A DNA stretch of 64,000 nt from an uncultured Collinsella sp. (GTDB lineage Bacteria; Actinomycetota; Coriobacteriia; Coriobacteriales; Coriobacteriaceae). The position numbers and the translations under genes are program-made. The notes under the pieces were generated by a model. It did not search any database. It was given only the letters and a program-made list of their open reading frames with translations, and was not told where the DNA came from. The stretch spans positions 100,223 through 164,222 of the forward strand of contig USQQ01000002.1 of assembly GCA_900556875.1 (NCBI GenBank), given 5' to 3'. Every line of letters begins with the position of its first letter. Position 1 is the first letter of the stretch. Positions 1 to 7,864 of this stretch are shown piece after piece.

Positions 1-35
1 ACATCAGGCTTGTCAAACATGTTCTCGATATTCAT
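1..35 (-). CDS. N-terminal fragment of a gene leaving the window
   Basis: An ATG at 35 on the minus strand opens a frame reading MNIENMFDKPD up to the window edge. A purine-rich stretch lies just upstream, but the Shine-Dalgarno match is weak. Only about 11 residues are visible, so no family can be named. The next gene to the right points away on the plus strand, so 36-359 would be a divergent promoter region. Confidence 0.3.
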   Translation of the reverse strand, partial: MNIENMFDKPD

Positions 36-359
36 CGATCACCGCCAAACCCGCCAAAAGGCATCGAAGTTGATACTGACATCGGGCATCGTTCGCCCGT
101 TCTATGCAATAGGGCAACGCGTGTGGCTTTTGCCCGTAGCAGTTTAGCACACCACCAAACTAAAGCGACAAAACTCTCTGCCAGCGGCGCATTTTCTAGG
201 ACGAACGCCGTTTTGAAACCGAATGCGCACGTAAGCTCCACGAATATCTGAGACAATGGGCGGCCGAACAAGGCGGCACACCCGAGCGGCCGTCCAAGCT
301 GCCGCAGCAAACCGCTTCACGCGACACCGACGCACCCTGCGCAAGAAAGGATTCACACC
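36..359. other. intergenic region before the holin-like gene
   Basis: About 320 bases with no convincing gene. Open frames on either strand here have unlikely composition and no good ribosome site. It should hold the promoters of the leftward fragment and of the gene at 360. No strong sigma-70 pair or repeat was seen. AAAGGA lies just before the start at 360. Confidence 0.4.
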
Positions 360-725
360 ATGCGCTTTATGCTTAACTGGCTCTTTACCTCGATCGCCAT
401 CGCGATTGCCACGTTCCTCGTTCCCGGCATCCAGCCCTTCGGTTTTGCCGAGGCCTGGGTCTGTTTCGCCTTCGTGGGACTGTTCCTGAACATCGTCGAT
501 TCGCTCGTCAAGCCGTTCCTGACGGTCATCTCGCTGCCGCTCACGATCATTACGCTGGGTATTTTTCAGCTCGTAGTCAACAGCTTTATGCTCGAGCTGG
601 CCAGCTATCTGTCGGTCAATCTGCTGGGCGCGGGTATCTCCATCGCCAGCTTTGGATCGGCCTTTATGGGCAGCATCCTGGTGTCCATCATGCGCAGCAT
701 CCTCGACAGCATCGCCGAGGGCTAA
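360..725 (+). CDS. phage holin family / YvlD-like membrane protein
   Basis: A 121-residue, very hydrophobic protein with about four predicted membrane helices and short charged turns. It fits the 'phage holin family IV'/YvlD family of small chromosomal membrane proteins, whose function is poorly defined. A central segment reading NIVDSLVKPFLTVISLPLTI carries the Pro-Leu-Thr pattern typical of the family. AAAGGA lies about 8 bases before the ATG. The gene stands alone and ends before a strong hairpin terminator. Nothing nearby suggests a prophage, so a housekeeping membrane role is more likely than lysis. Confidence 0.75.
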   Translation: MRFMLNWLFTSIAIAIATFLVPGIQPFGFAEAWVCFAFVGLFLNIVDSLVKPFLTVISLPLTIITLGIFQLVVNSFMLELASYLSVNLLGAGISIASFGSAFMGSILVSIMRSILDSIAEG

Positions 726-766
726 AACGGCCATTCCGGCCGCGCCCGTCTCAACAGCCCAAAACG

Positions 767-800
767 AAGGCCGCCCATCGCAAAAATGGGCGGCCTTCTT
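767..800 (+). terminator. Rho-independent terminator, probably bidirectional
   Basis: A perfect 12-bp stem (AAGGCCGCCCAT with its complement) around a 7-nt loop, followed by TCTTATTT. It lies between the convergent holin-like and Rrf2 genes and can serve both. Confidence 0.85.
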
Positions 801-865
801 ATTTGCCAAGTCTCAAAGGGCGAGAGAATCTGCCATTTCCACCCCGTCCCCAAATGGCAGGTGGG

Positions 866-1294
866 CTAGATCACGTAGTCGTAGCCTTCGTTGGGAGCGA
901 CAAGTTGATCAAGCGTCACACCGTCGAGGTAGTCGTTGATGAGCTTGTCCAGGTTCTTCCACACGTCGAGCGTGGGGCACTCGTCAGAGCGCGAACAACC
1001 CTTGCAGTCGCCATCCAGGCAGGCGACCGGCGCCAGGCTGCCCTCGGTCAGGCGCAAGATCTCGCCCACCGTGTACTGCTCGGGCGGGCGCGTGAGCACA
1101 TAGCCGCCGCCCTTGCCGCGCATGCCCGAGAGCATGTTGGCGCGCACGAGCGTAGCCAGAATATTCTCGAGGTACTTCTCCGAAATCCCCTGGCGCGCCG
1201 CGATCTCTTTGAGCGGGATGCGACCGGCCGCCTGATGCTCGGCCAGGTCGACCATAACGCGCAGGGCATATCTGCCCTTTGTGGAAACCAACAT
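866..1294 (-). CDS. Rrf2 family transcriptional regulator, CymR/IscR type
   Basis: A 142-residue Rrf2 protein with an N-terminal winged helix (MLVSTKGRYALRVMVDLAEH) and a dimerisation helix. A cysteine cluster lies at about residues 98-110 (ACLDGDCKGCSRSDEC). Rrf2 proteins sense Fe-S status, NO or cysteine supply; CymR controls cysteine biosynthesis and IscR carries a 2Fe-2S cluster. The cysteines here would permit a cluster or thiol sensing, but the ligand cannot be told from sequence. It is divergent from cysK with a 253-bp gap holding a large palindrome over the cysK promoter, so cysK control is the simplest inference. The start is the ATG at 1294; its ribosome site is weak. Confidence 0.85.
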   Translation of the reverse strand: MLVSTKGRYALRVMVDLAEHQAAGRIPLKEIAARQGISEKYLENILATLVRANMLSGMRGKGGGYVLTRPPEQYTVGEILRLTEGSLAPVACLDGDCKGCSRSDECPTLDVWKNLDKLINDYLDGVTLDQLVAPNEGYDYVI

Positions 1295-1330
1295 ATATAG
1301 TGCTGCCTTTCGGTCTTTTAGTCCGTTGAA

Positions 1331-1359
1331 ATTCTAGCCGAAAAATTGGCTTTGAAAAT
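1331..1359 (-). promoter_or_regulatory. possible promoter of the Rrf2 gene
   Basis: On the minus strand TAGAAT (1336-1331) could be a -10 box, preceded by a T-rich TTTCAA-like -35 region about 16-17 bp upstream. The match is modest. Confidence 0.35.
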
Positions 1360-1411
1360 ACCCGTTCCGGTCAAGATGGTTAATCAACTTGCAATAATCT
1401 CCTATTTCCTA

Positions 1412-1440
1412 TTGCATTACTAGGCTTTGGTGTCTACTAT
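1412..1440 (+). promoter_or_regulatory. sigma-70 type promoter of cysK
   Basis: TTGCAT (1412-1417), a 17-bp spacer and TACTAT (1435-1440) match a vegetative promoter. Transcription would start near 1447, at the left edge of the palindrome at 1450-1489. Confidence 0.65.
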
Positions 1441-1449
1441 GCTTCCCAA

Positions 1450-1489
1450 CAGCTAAACGAACAACCTATAAGGTTTATGGGTTTAGCTG
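1450..1489 (+). promoter_or_regulatory. nested inverted repeat, candidate Rrf2 operator or 5' hairpin of cysK
   Basis: Outer arms CAGCTAAAC and GTTTAGCTG (9 bp, perfect) enclose inner arms AACCT and AGGTT around ATA. It starts about 10 bases after the cysK -10 box. It could be a repressor operator blocking the start site or a hairpin at the RNA 5' end. The neighbouring Rrf2 gene makes the operator reading attractive. Confidence 0.55.
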
Positions 1490-1547
1490 CTAGACACACC
1501 GTAAAACCACACGGTATCCAGTCATTTGAACACTTTGGAGGTTCATC

Positions 1548-2486
1548 ATGAGCAAGGTTTACACGTCCATCGATCAGATTATCGGCCACACCCCGCTCCT
1601 GGAGCTCACCCACTTTGAGGCCGATGCGGGTCTCAAGGCCCGCGTGCTCGTCAAGCTGGAATACTTCAACCCCGCCGGATCCGTTAAAGACCGCGTCGCC
1701 AAGAACATGATTGACGAGGCCGAGAAGGCAGGCAAGCTCGTGCGTGGCGGCGACTACACCATCATCGAGCCCACGAGCGGCAACACCGGCGTCGGCATCG
1801 CCTCGGTGGCGGCCGCCCGCGGCTACAAGGTGATCATCACCATGCCCGAGACCATGTCCGTCGAGCGCCGCAAGCTGATGCAGGCATACGGTGCGCAGCT
1901 CGTGCTCACCGACGGCTCCAAAGGCATGAAGGGCGCTATCGCCAAGGCCGAAGAGTTGCAGAAGGAGACCCCCAACAGCATCATCGCCGGCCAGTTTGTG
2001 AACCCCGCGAACCCGGCCATTCACAAGGCCACGACCGGCCCCGAGATCTGGGACGACACCGACGGCAAGGTCGACATCTTCGTCGCCGGCGTCGGCACCG
2101 GCGGCACCGTGACCGGCGTGGGCGAGTTCCTCAAGGAGCAAAACCCCGAGATTCAGGTCGTCGCCGTCGAGCCCGCCACCTCCCCGGTGCTCTCTAAGGG
2201 CCAGGCCGGCCCGCACAAGATCCAGGGTATCGGTGCCGGCTTTGTGCCCGACGTCCTCGACACCCAGGTCTACGACGAGATCATCCCCGTCGAGAACGAC
2301 GACGCCTTTGCCACCGGCCGCGCCGTGGGCCACAAGGAGGGCGTGCTCGTGGGCATTTCGTCCGGCGCCGCCGTGTGGGCCGCACTGCAGCTGGCCAAGC
2401 GCCCCGAGAACGAGGGCAAGACCATCGTGGCGCTGCTCGCCGACACCGGCGAGCGCTACCTGTCCACGGCACTCTTCCAGGACTAG
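1548..2486 (+). CDS. cysK: cysteine synthase A (O-acetylserine sulfhydrylase)
   Basis: A 312-residue PLP enzyme that makes cysteine from O-acetylserine and sulfide in the cytoplasm. The PLP lysine is K47 in NPAGSVKDR. The substrate loop TSGNTG lies near residue 75, and the phosphate-binding GTGGT loop near residue 185 (VAGVGTGGTVTGVG). The length is normal. TTTGGAGG precedes the ATG. It has its own promoter and a palindrome shared with the divergent Rrf2 regulator, and ends before a strong terminator. No serine acetyltransferase gene is adjacent. Confidence 0.97.
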   Translation: MSKVYTSIDQIIGHTPLLELTHFEADAGLKARVLVKLEYFNPAGSVKDRVAKNMIDEAEKAGKLVRGGDYTIIEPTSGNTGVGIASVAAARGYKVIITMPETMSVERRKLMQAYGAQLVLTDGSKGMKGAIAKAEELQKETPNSIIAGQFVNPANPAIHKATTGPEIWDDTDGKVDIFVAGVGTGGTVTGVGEFLKEQNPEIQVVAVEPATSPVLSKGQAGPHKIQGIGAGFVPDVLDTQVYDEIIPVENDDAFATGRAVGHKEGVLVGISSGAAVWAALQLAKRPENEGKTIVALLADTGERYLSTALFQD

Positions 2487-2586
2487 GGCTTCTCGTTCTT
2501 AGAACGAGTCCAAGGCACGCCGGTCTCCCCTCTCTTCTGGCAGCCTGAGCTCATCCCAACAGGGTGTCCCACAGGACGCCCGAACT

Positions 2587-2595
2587 TGCTACAAT
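2587..2595 (+). promoter_or_regulatory. extended -10 promoter of mnmA
   Basis: TGCTACAAT is an extended -10 element (TG-n-TACAAT). Its -35 region is poor. The start site would fall near 2602, inside the GC-rich hairpin at 2600-2627. Confidence 0.5.
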
Positions 2596-2599
2596 GTCT

Positions 2600-2638
2600 G
2601 CGGCGCGGAACCAGCCTCCCGCGCCGCTTTTCTTTTTT
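2600..2638 (+). terminator. GC-rich hairpin with T-tract between cysK and mnmA
   Basis: A 9-bp perfect stem GCGGCGCGG/CCGCGCCGC around a 10-nt loop, then TTTTCTTTTTT. It has the form of an intrinsic terminator for cysK, but lies only about 30 bp before mnmA and just after its likely promoter, so it may also act as a leader hairpin. Confidence 0.75.
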
Positions 2639-2667
2639 GGCCACATGCCACCAAGGAGAACCTCCCC

Positions 2668-3768
2668 ATGCACAATAAGCGCGTGCTCGTCGCCATGAGC
2701 GGCGGCGTCGATTCCAGCGTGACCGCGTATCTGCTCAAAAGTCAGGGTTACGAATGCGTCGGTGCCACCATGCGCCTCACCCGTCCCGCACCCGACCCCG
2801 CCACGGGCATGAGCAAAGTCGACCGCGACATCGCCGACGCGAAGGCCGTCGCCGAGCGCCTGGGGATACCCCACCATGTGCTCGACCTGCAGCAAACCTT
2901 CGACTGCAACGTTATCGAGCGCTTCGTGACTGCCTACCAGGAAGGGTTGACGCCCAATCCGTGCATCATCTGCAACCGCCATATTAAGTTTGGCGCGCTG
3001 CTCGATGCGGCACTCGACATGGGCTGCGACTACATCGCCACAGGTCACTACGCCAAAACGAGCCAGGCGTCCGACGGCACCTGGCGGCTGCATCGCGGCG
3101 AAGACCCCAAAAAGGACCAGAGTTACTTTTTGTATTCACTCACACAAGAGCGCCTGGCGCGCACGATCTTTCCACTGGCGGGCCTGGACAAGGAGCGCGA
3201 CGTGCGCCGCATAGCCGCCGAACAGGGCTTTGCCAACGCCAAGAAGACCGAAAGCGAGGACATCTGCTTTATTCCAGACGGTGACTACGCGGGCTATATC
3301 GAGCGCCGCTGCGGACATCCCGCTGCACCGGGCGACATTGTGTGGCGCGACGGCAGCGTGGTCGGACGCCATAACGGCGCGTTGCGCTATACCATCGGCC
3401 AGCGCAAGGGCTTGGGCGTAGCGATGGCGCATCCCGTGTATGTAACGGGCGTCGACACCACCGACAACACCGTGCATCTGGGTGAAGCCGAGGACCTGGT
3501 CGCCACCGCGCTCACAGCCAATGACTGGATCTGGAGTGCCCCGACCGATCGCACGGAAACAGAGCTCGACGCTGGCGGCATTCGTGTGGGCGCCAAGTAC
3601 CGCTACCGTCAAAAGGATCAGACGGCGACCCTCACGCGCGGCACAGACGGGCAAATGCTGCTGACTTTTGACGAGCCACAGCGCGCCATCGCCCCCGGCC
3701 AGGCAGTCGTCATCTACCGCGGCGACGTCGTCCTGGGCGGCGGCACGGTAACCGGCGCGCTCAAGTAG
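2668..3768 (+). CDS. mnmA: tRNA-specific 2-thiouridylase
   Basis: 366 residues. MnmA thiolates U34 of tRNA-Lys, -Glu and -Gln, using ATP and sulfur relayed from a cysteine desulfurase. The PP-loop motif SGGVDSS is at residues 11-17. The catalytic cysteines are C102 (in IICNRHIKF) and C200 (in SEDICF), equivalent to C102 and C199 of the E. coli enzyme. AAGGAG sits 8 bases before the ATG. Its place beside cysK and an Rrf2 regulator suggests a small sulfur-metabolism neighbourhood, though no cysteine desulfurase gene is visible here. Confidence 0.97.
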   Translation: MHNKRVLVAMSGGVDSSVTAYLLKSQGYECVGATMRLTRPAPDPATGMSKVDRDIADAKAVAERLGIPHHVLDLQQTFDCNVIERFVTAYQEGLTPNPCIICNRHIKFGALLDAALDMGCDYIATGHYAKTSQASDGTWRLHRGEDPKKDQSYFLYSLTQERLARTIFPLAGLDKERDVRRIAAEQGFANAKKTESEDICFIPDGDYAGYIERRCGHPAAPGDIVWRDGSVVGRHNGALRYTIGQRKGLGVAMAHPVYVTGVDTTDNTVHLGEAEDLVATALTANDWIWSAPTDRTETELDAGGIRVGAKYRYRQKDQTATLTRGTDGQMLLTFDEPQRAIAPGQAVVIYRGDVVLGGGTVTGALK

Positions 3769-3777
3769 CCTGTGGGA

Positions 3778-5151
3778 TTACCGCCGCACGTACCGAAGCA
3801 CCTCAACGGCCGCACTCACCTCAATTATGCGACGCTCGAGACCAGCCCGAATAGCCTCGAGTCGGCCTTCCGTCGTCGCCCATTCGCTCTGCGAAAGAAT
3901 CTCAATCGCCTCGTCAACAAATCCATTGAGTCGCGATGCCTCGAACCAATCGAGTGAGTCTGCAAGCGCTAGTTGGACGGAGGGGTCGGGTCCAAACGGC
4001 TTGGCGGCAAACCCAAACTCTCCAGCTACGAGCACAGCGGTTGGCACGTTATACCACAGGCAGTTGCCGCTATCGAACAGCGGTGCATGCCTTATCTCCA
4101 AGGTATCGACATTGCGGATGATGCCGAAGTTTCGCCAATGGCGATCGCTGTTGGCCAAAAGGGCATCGCAGACAATCATCTGCGACATAGACCTTCTCAC
4201 GGCAGCCTCGTCTGCTCCATGCTTACCAAGGAAGCGGCAATACCGGTCGTACGTCGAACTTCCTCGCTGACCGCCAAGAGCGTTCTTAACGTAAACGGCT
4301 GGAACGTATTCCTCGCGGCCATCAAGAAAGTCATCGCACAGACACACAGGGCCATCGAACATCCGCTCAACCGTATAAGGAACAAACTCGCCCTCCGACA
4401 GCAAGCGACGGTGCAGGGCCGTTGCAACCGCCTCGTTAAAGGGTCGCTGGTCATCAATGCCGCATCCTTTAGCCAAGACGCGAGCGCCGCGGCGGATCAT
4501 CCATGATTTAGGGAGCTCGCCCTCGGACGTGTTGTCGGGGTTTTTAAGGCCGATGCCCTCCAGCCAACCCGAACGCCCCTCGGGCGCAGACCGCTCAAAA
4601 TCATTCTCGAAGTAATTGATGTTTTGCCATTTGAGTTCGTCGCAATCGGTCGGCCGCAGCCAATAGCAATCCGAAAGCGAGAGGCCCAGGCACTGAACCG
4701 GCACCTCAACGCCGCTGACAATCCCCAGCTCGCGGTAGCGCGAGATAAGCCCAGGGCGAACATCGGGCACCGACCGATGCCCCCACCACGCGTTGAGCTC
4801 CCGCTTAATCACCGTTGGAGAAGAGCTCGAGCATGTGCCAAACGGCATTCGTTGCGCATCGAGGACCTCGGCGATTTCGAAGGGAAACTCACGCGTCGGA
4901 TCAAATGAGACATGCGCGACCTCATGGTCGGCCGACATCAGCGTAAACTTGCGTCCCACATCGGCCGCAGGACGGCGTCCTCGCTTGCGGACCTTTTGAT
5001 AGGCGATCGCAGAATTGTACTCGACCATCTTCCGGCCGCCCACAATATCGCACACAAGCGTCCCCGATGCGGCAAGTTGCGATATGCGAGCTTTCGTAAC
5101 GCCCAACAGGCGGGCGGCATCACCCATAGATAAGTACTCAGATGTATTCAT
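3778..5151 (-). CDS. HipA-like kinase with fused N-terminal helix-turn-helix
   Basis: 457 residues from the ATG at 5151, chosen because GAGG at 5166-5163 lies 11 bases upstream while the earlier GTG/ATG codons overlap it. Residues 1-50 look like an excisionase/MerR-type helix-turn-helix (SMGDAARLLGVTKARISQL). The C-terminal half carries HipA kinase marks: a catalytic loop NSDRHWRNFG near residue 335 and APLFDSG near 355, the metal-binding position. HipA proteins phosphorylate tRNA synthetases or other targets and usually pair with a separate HipB; here the DNA-binding part seems built in and no HipB gene is adjacent. Function as toxin or regulator is unproven. Convergent with mnmA, with only 9 bases between them. 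Confidence 0.75.
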   Translation of the reverse strand: MNTSEYLSMGDAARLLGVTKARISQLAASGTLVCDIVGGRKMVEYNSAIAYQKVRKRGRRPAADVGRKFTLMSADHEVAHVSFDPTREFPFEIAEVLDAQRMPFGTCSSSSPTVIKRELNAWWGHRSVPDVRPGLISRYRELGIVSGVEVPVQCLGLSLSDCYWLRPTDCDELKWQNINYFENDFERSAPEGRSGWLEGIGLKNPDNTSEGELPKSWMIRRGARVLAKGCGIDDQRPFNEAVATALHRRLLSEGEFVPYTVERMFDGPVCLCDDFLDGREEYVPAVYVKNALGGQRGSSTYDRYCRFLGKHGADEAAVRRSMSQMIVCDALLANSDRHWRNFGIIRNVDTLEIRHAPLFDSGNCLWYNVPTAVLVAGEFGFAAKPFGPDPSVQLALADSLDWFEASRLNGFVDEAIEILSQSEWATTEGRLEAIRAGLERRIIEVSAAVEVLRYVRR

Positions 5152-5181
5152 ATGCCGCATCACCTCGTTAAGTAATTTGCA

Positions 5182-5220
5182 CGTTTAGTTAATAGATTAT
5201 ATACATCATAATACTAAACG
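5182..5220 (-). promoter_or_regulatory. promoter of the HipA-like gene inside an inverted repeat
   Basis: Perfect 8-bp arms CGTTTAGT (5182-5189) and ACTAAACG (5213-5220) flank an AT-rich core with a TATAAT box on the minus strand (5201-5196). The arm centres are 31 bp apart, about three helical turns, so two protein subunits could bind the same face. A likely autoregulatory operator for the helix-turn-helix kinase. Confidence 0.6.
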
Positions 5221-5230
5221 ACCCAAAGCG

Positions 5231-5256
5231 AAAAAAGGCCCGAGAAATCGGGCCTT
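5231..5256 (-). terminator. Rho-independent terminator of the M42 peptidase gene
   Basis: A 9-bp stem AAGGCCCGA/TCGGGCCTT closed by a GAAA tetraloop (TTTC on the minus strand), with a run of T on the minus strand. Confidence 0.85.
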
Positions 5257-5289
5257 AGCGATTGGTCAGCCGAATCGCAAGCTGCTCCC

Positions 5290-6321
5290 CTAGCGCTGAA
5301 CGTAGGCGCGAACGAGCTCGTAGGTATTGCGCACGCCGTCGATGTGGCTGCGCTCGTAGTTGTGGCTCGCGTACACGCCGGGACCGATCAGGCCGTGGCG
5401 AATGTCGTAACCGGCCGAAAGCGTGGCCTCGACGTCGGAACCGTAATGCGGGTACACGTCGATGGCGTAATCGAGTTCCAGTTCGCGCGCGATATTAGAC
5501 AGCGTGGTCACCAGGTCGTAGTTGTACGGACCGCCCGAATCCTTGGCGCAGATCGACACCATGCGCTCGGTGCAGCCCAGGTCGTCGCCCACGCAGCCCA
5601 TGTCCACGCTGATCATCTCGCGCGTGTCGGCCGGCACAAAGGCGCCGCCGTGACCGACCTCCTCGTGCACGGTAAAGAGCAGTGACACCTTGCGCGAGAG
5701 CGTCACCTCGCCAGTGGCGACGGCACGCACCAAGCCCAGCAAAATGGAGACCGACAGCTTGTCATCTAGGAAGCGGCTCTTGATGTAGCCACTCTCCGTC
5801 ACCGTCGTGCGAGGATCCATAGCGATGATGTCGCCTGTCTGAATACCCAGCTCGAGCACGTCATCCTTGCTGTCGACATTCTCATCGAGCAGAATTTCCA
5901 TGTTCTTCTCGACGGTCTTGACCGGCTCGTCGGCCACGTGTGCCGACGGCTCGGTATTAAGGACCACGCCTGTGTAGACCTTGCCGCCACGCGTGTAGAC
6001 GGTGCAGTTCTCGCCATCGGCCGTGGACCACTGGTGCCCACCGAGCGTCGTCGGACGCAGGCGGCCATTGTCCTTAATGGATCGCACCATGGCGCCAAGC
6101 GTGTCGACATGGCTCGCCAACACGAGCGGCTCACCCTCGCCGCCGAGCTCAACCAGCACATTGCCCTTATTGGAGCGCTCGGGCTCAAAGCCCATATCGC
6201 GCAGGGTTTCCATCAGATAATCAGTCGCCGCACGAGTAAAGCCCGTAGGCGAGACAATAGAAGTCAGCGCCTTAAGCTGGTCAGTAATAAAACCAAGCGT
6301 AGAATCCATTTGGGACACCAT
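5290..6321 (-). CDS. M42 family metallopeptidase (glutamyl/tetrahedral aminopeptidase type)
   Basis: 343 residues from the ATG at 6321, which has GGAG 6 bases upstream; a longer open frame has no ribosome site. M42 enzymes are cytoplasmic dinuclear metal aminopeptidases that form large tetrahedral shells and trim short peptides. Visible marks are LASHVDTLG (first metal His/Asp), the general-base HEEVGHG, and a later SVDMG metal segment. It stands alone between a terminator and the long hairpin at 6450-6575. Confidence 0.88.
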   Translation of the reverse strand: MVSQMDSTLGFITDQLKALTSIVSPTGFTRAATDYLMETLRDMGFEPERSNKGNVLVELGGEGEPLVLASHVDTLGAMVRSIKDNGRLRPTTLGGHQWSTADGENCTVYTRGGKVYTGVVLNTEPSAHVADEPVKTVEKNMEILLDENVDSKDDVLELGIQTGDIIAMDPRTTVTESGYIKSRFLDDKLSVSILLGLVRAVATGEVTLSRKVSLLFTVHEEVGHGGAFVPADTREMISVDMGCVGDDLGCTERMVSICAKDSGGPYNYDLVTTLSNIARELELDYAIDVYPHYGSDVEATLSAGYDIRHGLIGPGVYASHNYERSHIDGVRNTYELVRAYVQR

Positions 6322-6449
6322 CCACAACTCCAAAGTCAACATCCCGTAATCAGTAAAAGCCCCAACAACGATACCATCACGCACAAATATTTACCCAGCG
6401 AGATGACCCATCGAGCTCTTCCGAACAGCGCCCGCCACGACAACGAGCC

Positions 6450-6575
6450 GGCGGGCCCCGCCCGTTAGCCCCAGAATCTTTCCGCAGGACAGAAGGAGGC
6501 CCCGCCGCACGTAGTGCGCAGCGGGGCCTCCGACATGTCCGAGGACGATTCTGGGGCTAACGGGCGGGGCCCGCC
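6450..6575 (-). ncRNA. candidate structured element, copy 1 (long hairpin with conserved internal loop)
   Basis: Perfect 29-bp outer arms (6450-6478 and 6547-6575) enclose an internal loop and an 11-bp inner hairpin (6495-6505 with 6521-6531). Read on the minus strand, the loop strands are GTCCTCGGACATGTC and GTCCTGCGGAAA, identical to those of the copy at 54205-54332. It lies downstream of fucO and upstream of the M42 gene, on their strand. It may be a structured RNA, a leader or terminator, or a mobile DNA hairpin. Confidence 0.6.
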
Positions 6576-6583
6576 GAACCAGG

Positions 6584-7750
6584 TTAGGCAGCCGGGCAGA
6601 TCTTCTTGAAGAGCTCGATGACGTCGTCGAGCGTCGCCTCGCGCGGGTTGCCCGGGAAGCAGGCGTCAGCCATGGCGTCCTTGGCCAGGACCTCGATCTC
6701 GTCGGCCTTCATGGCCTCGCAGACATGCGGGATGTTCACGTCGGCGGAGAGCTGCTTGACGGCGGCGATGGCGGCGTCGGCAGCCTCGTCGGTGCTCATG
6801 CCCGTGGTGTCAACACCCATGGCAACGGCAACCTTGGCCAGGCGCTCAGCGCAAACCGGCTTGTTGAACTCCATGGCGATCGGCAGCAGCATGGCGCAAG
6901 CGACGCCGTGCGGGGTGTCGTAGTGAGCGGACAGGGTGTGAGCCATGGCGTGGTCGATGCCCAGGCCAACGTTGGAGAAGCCCATGCCGGCGACATACTG
7001 ACCAAGAGCCATGCCCTCACGGCCGGAGCCGGGCTGGCCGGACTTGGCCTCGGCGACGGAGTCGCGCAGGTTCTCGCTGATCAGCTTGATAGCCTCAAAG
7101 TGGAACATGTCGGAGAGCTCCCAGGCGCCCTTGGTGGTGTAGCCCTCGATGGCGTGGGTCAGAGCGTCCATGCCAGTGGAAGCGGTAAGGCCGGCGGGCA
7201 TGGAGGCCATCATGTCAGGGTCGACGACGGCGACCTCGGGGGCGTCGTTGGTGTCGACGCACACGAACTTGCGGACCTTCTCGGGGTCGGTGATGACGTA
7301 GTTGATGGTCACCTCGGCAGCGGTACCGGCGGTCGTCGGCACGGCGATGGTGAATACGGCGTGGTTCTTAGTGGGAGCAACGCCCTCGAGGCTGCGGACA
7401 TCGGCGAACTCGGGGTTGTTGATGATGATGCCGATAGCCTTGGCGGTATCCATGGAGGAGCCACCACCAATGGTCACGATAGCGTCAGCCTCGGCGGCCT
7501 TGAAGGCCTCAACGCCGTCCTTGACGTTCTGGATAGTGGGGTTGGGCTTGATCTCGGAGTAGAGGCTCCAAGCGATGCCGGCGGCATCGAGCTCGTCGGT
7601 CACCTTAGCGGTAACGCCAAACTTGACCAGATCGGGGTCGGAACAGACGAAGATCTTCTTGTAGCCGCGACGCTGGAGCTCGCCGGGGATCTCCTTGATG
7701 GCGCCGGAACCATGATAAGAGATGGTGTTGAGAACGAAACGATTAGCCAT
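6584..7750 (-). CDS. fucO: lactaldehyde reductase / iron-containing alcohol dehydrogenase
   Basis: 388 residues of the group III, Fe-dependent alcohol dehydrogenase family. It resembles FucO through most of its length, for example NNPEFADVRSLEG, TINYVITD and KFVCVD. The NAD-binding GGGSSMDTAK is near residue 98. Metal-binding segments DALTHAIEGY and AHTLSAHYDTPHG supply the conserved histidines. FucO reduces lactaldehyde to 1,2-propanediol with NADH during fucose or rhamnose fermentation; other aldehydes are possible substrates. No fucose genes are adjacent, so the physiological substrate is inferred only. It stands alone, with an operator-like site upstream. Confidence 0.85.
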   Translation of the reverse strand: MANRFVLNTISYHGSGAIKEIPGELQRRGYKKIFVCSDPDLVKFGVTAKVTDELDAAGIAWSLYSEIKPNPTIQNVKDGVEAFKAAEADAIVTIGGGSSMDTAKAIGIIINNPEFADVRSLEGVAPTKNHAVFTIAVPTTAGTAAEVTINYVITDPEKVRKFVCVDTNDAPEVAVVDPDMMASMPAGLTASTGMDALTHAIEGYTTKGAWELSDMFHFEAIKLISENLRDSVAEAKSGQPGSGREGMALGQYVAGMGFSNVGLGIDHAMAHTLSAHYDTPHGVACAMLLPIAMEFNKPVCAERLAKVAVAMGVDTTGMSTDEAADAAIAAVKQLSADVNIPHVCEAMKADEIEVLAKDAMADACFPGNPREATLDDVIELFKKICPAA

Positions 7751-7850
7751 TGATAGCCTCCCATCGTGTGCGGGGCACCCATTACGCCCCGCGCTACAAG
7801 TTCCATCCTAACGCTTTTGAAACAAAAAACGCGTGAGAACGTCAAAAGTG

Positions 7851-7864
7851 TTAAAGCGTTTCAA
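7851..7864 (-). promoter_or_regulatory. possible LacI-type operator upstream of fucO
   Basis: On the minus strand TTGAAACGCTTTAA matches its own complement at 10 of 14 positions, with a central CG as in LacI/CcpA-type sites. It is about 100 bp from the fucO start. A related CGCTTTTGAAAC occurs at 7812-7823. Confidence 0.3.

Noticed and set aside
1548..2486. Large antisense frame over cysK (1437-2333) as a gene
   Set aside because: Composition is Gly/Val/Asp-rich as expected of antisense to a GC-rich gene, and cysK is certain.
7851..7864. Canonical CcpA cre site before fucO
   Set aside because: The spacing between half-sites is one base short of the cre consensus; kept only as a possible LacI-type site.
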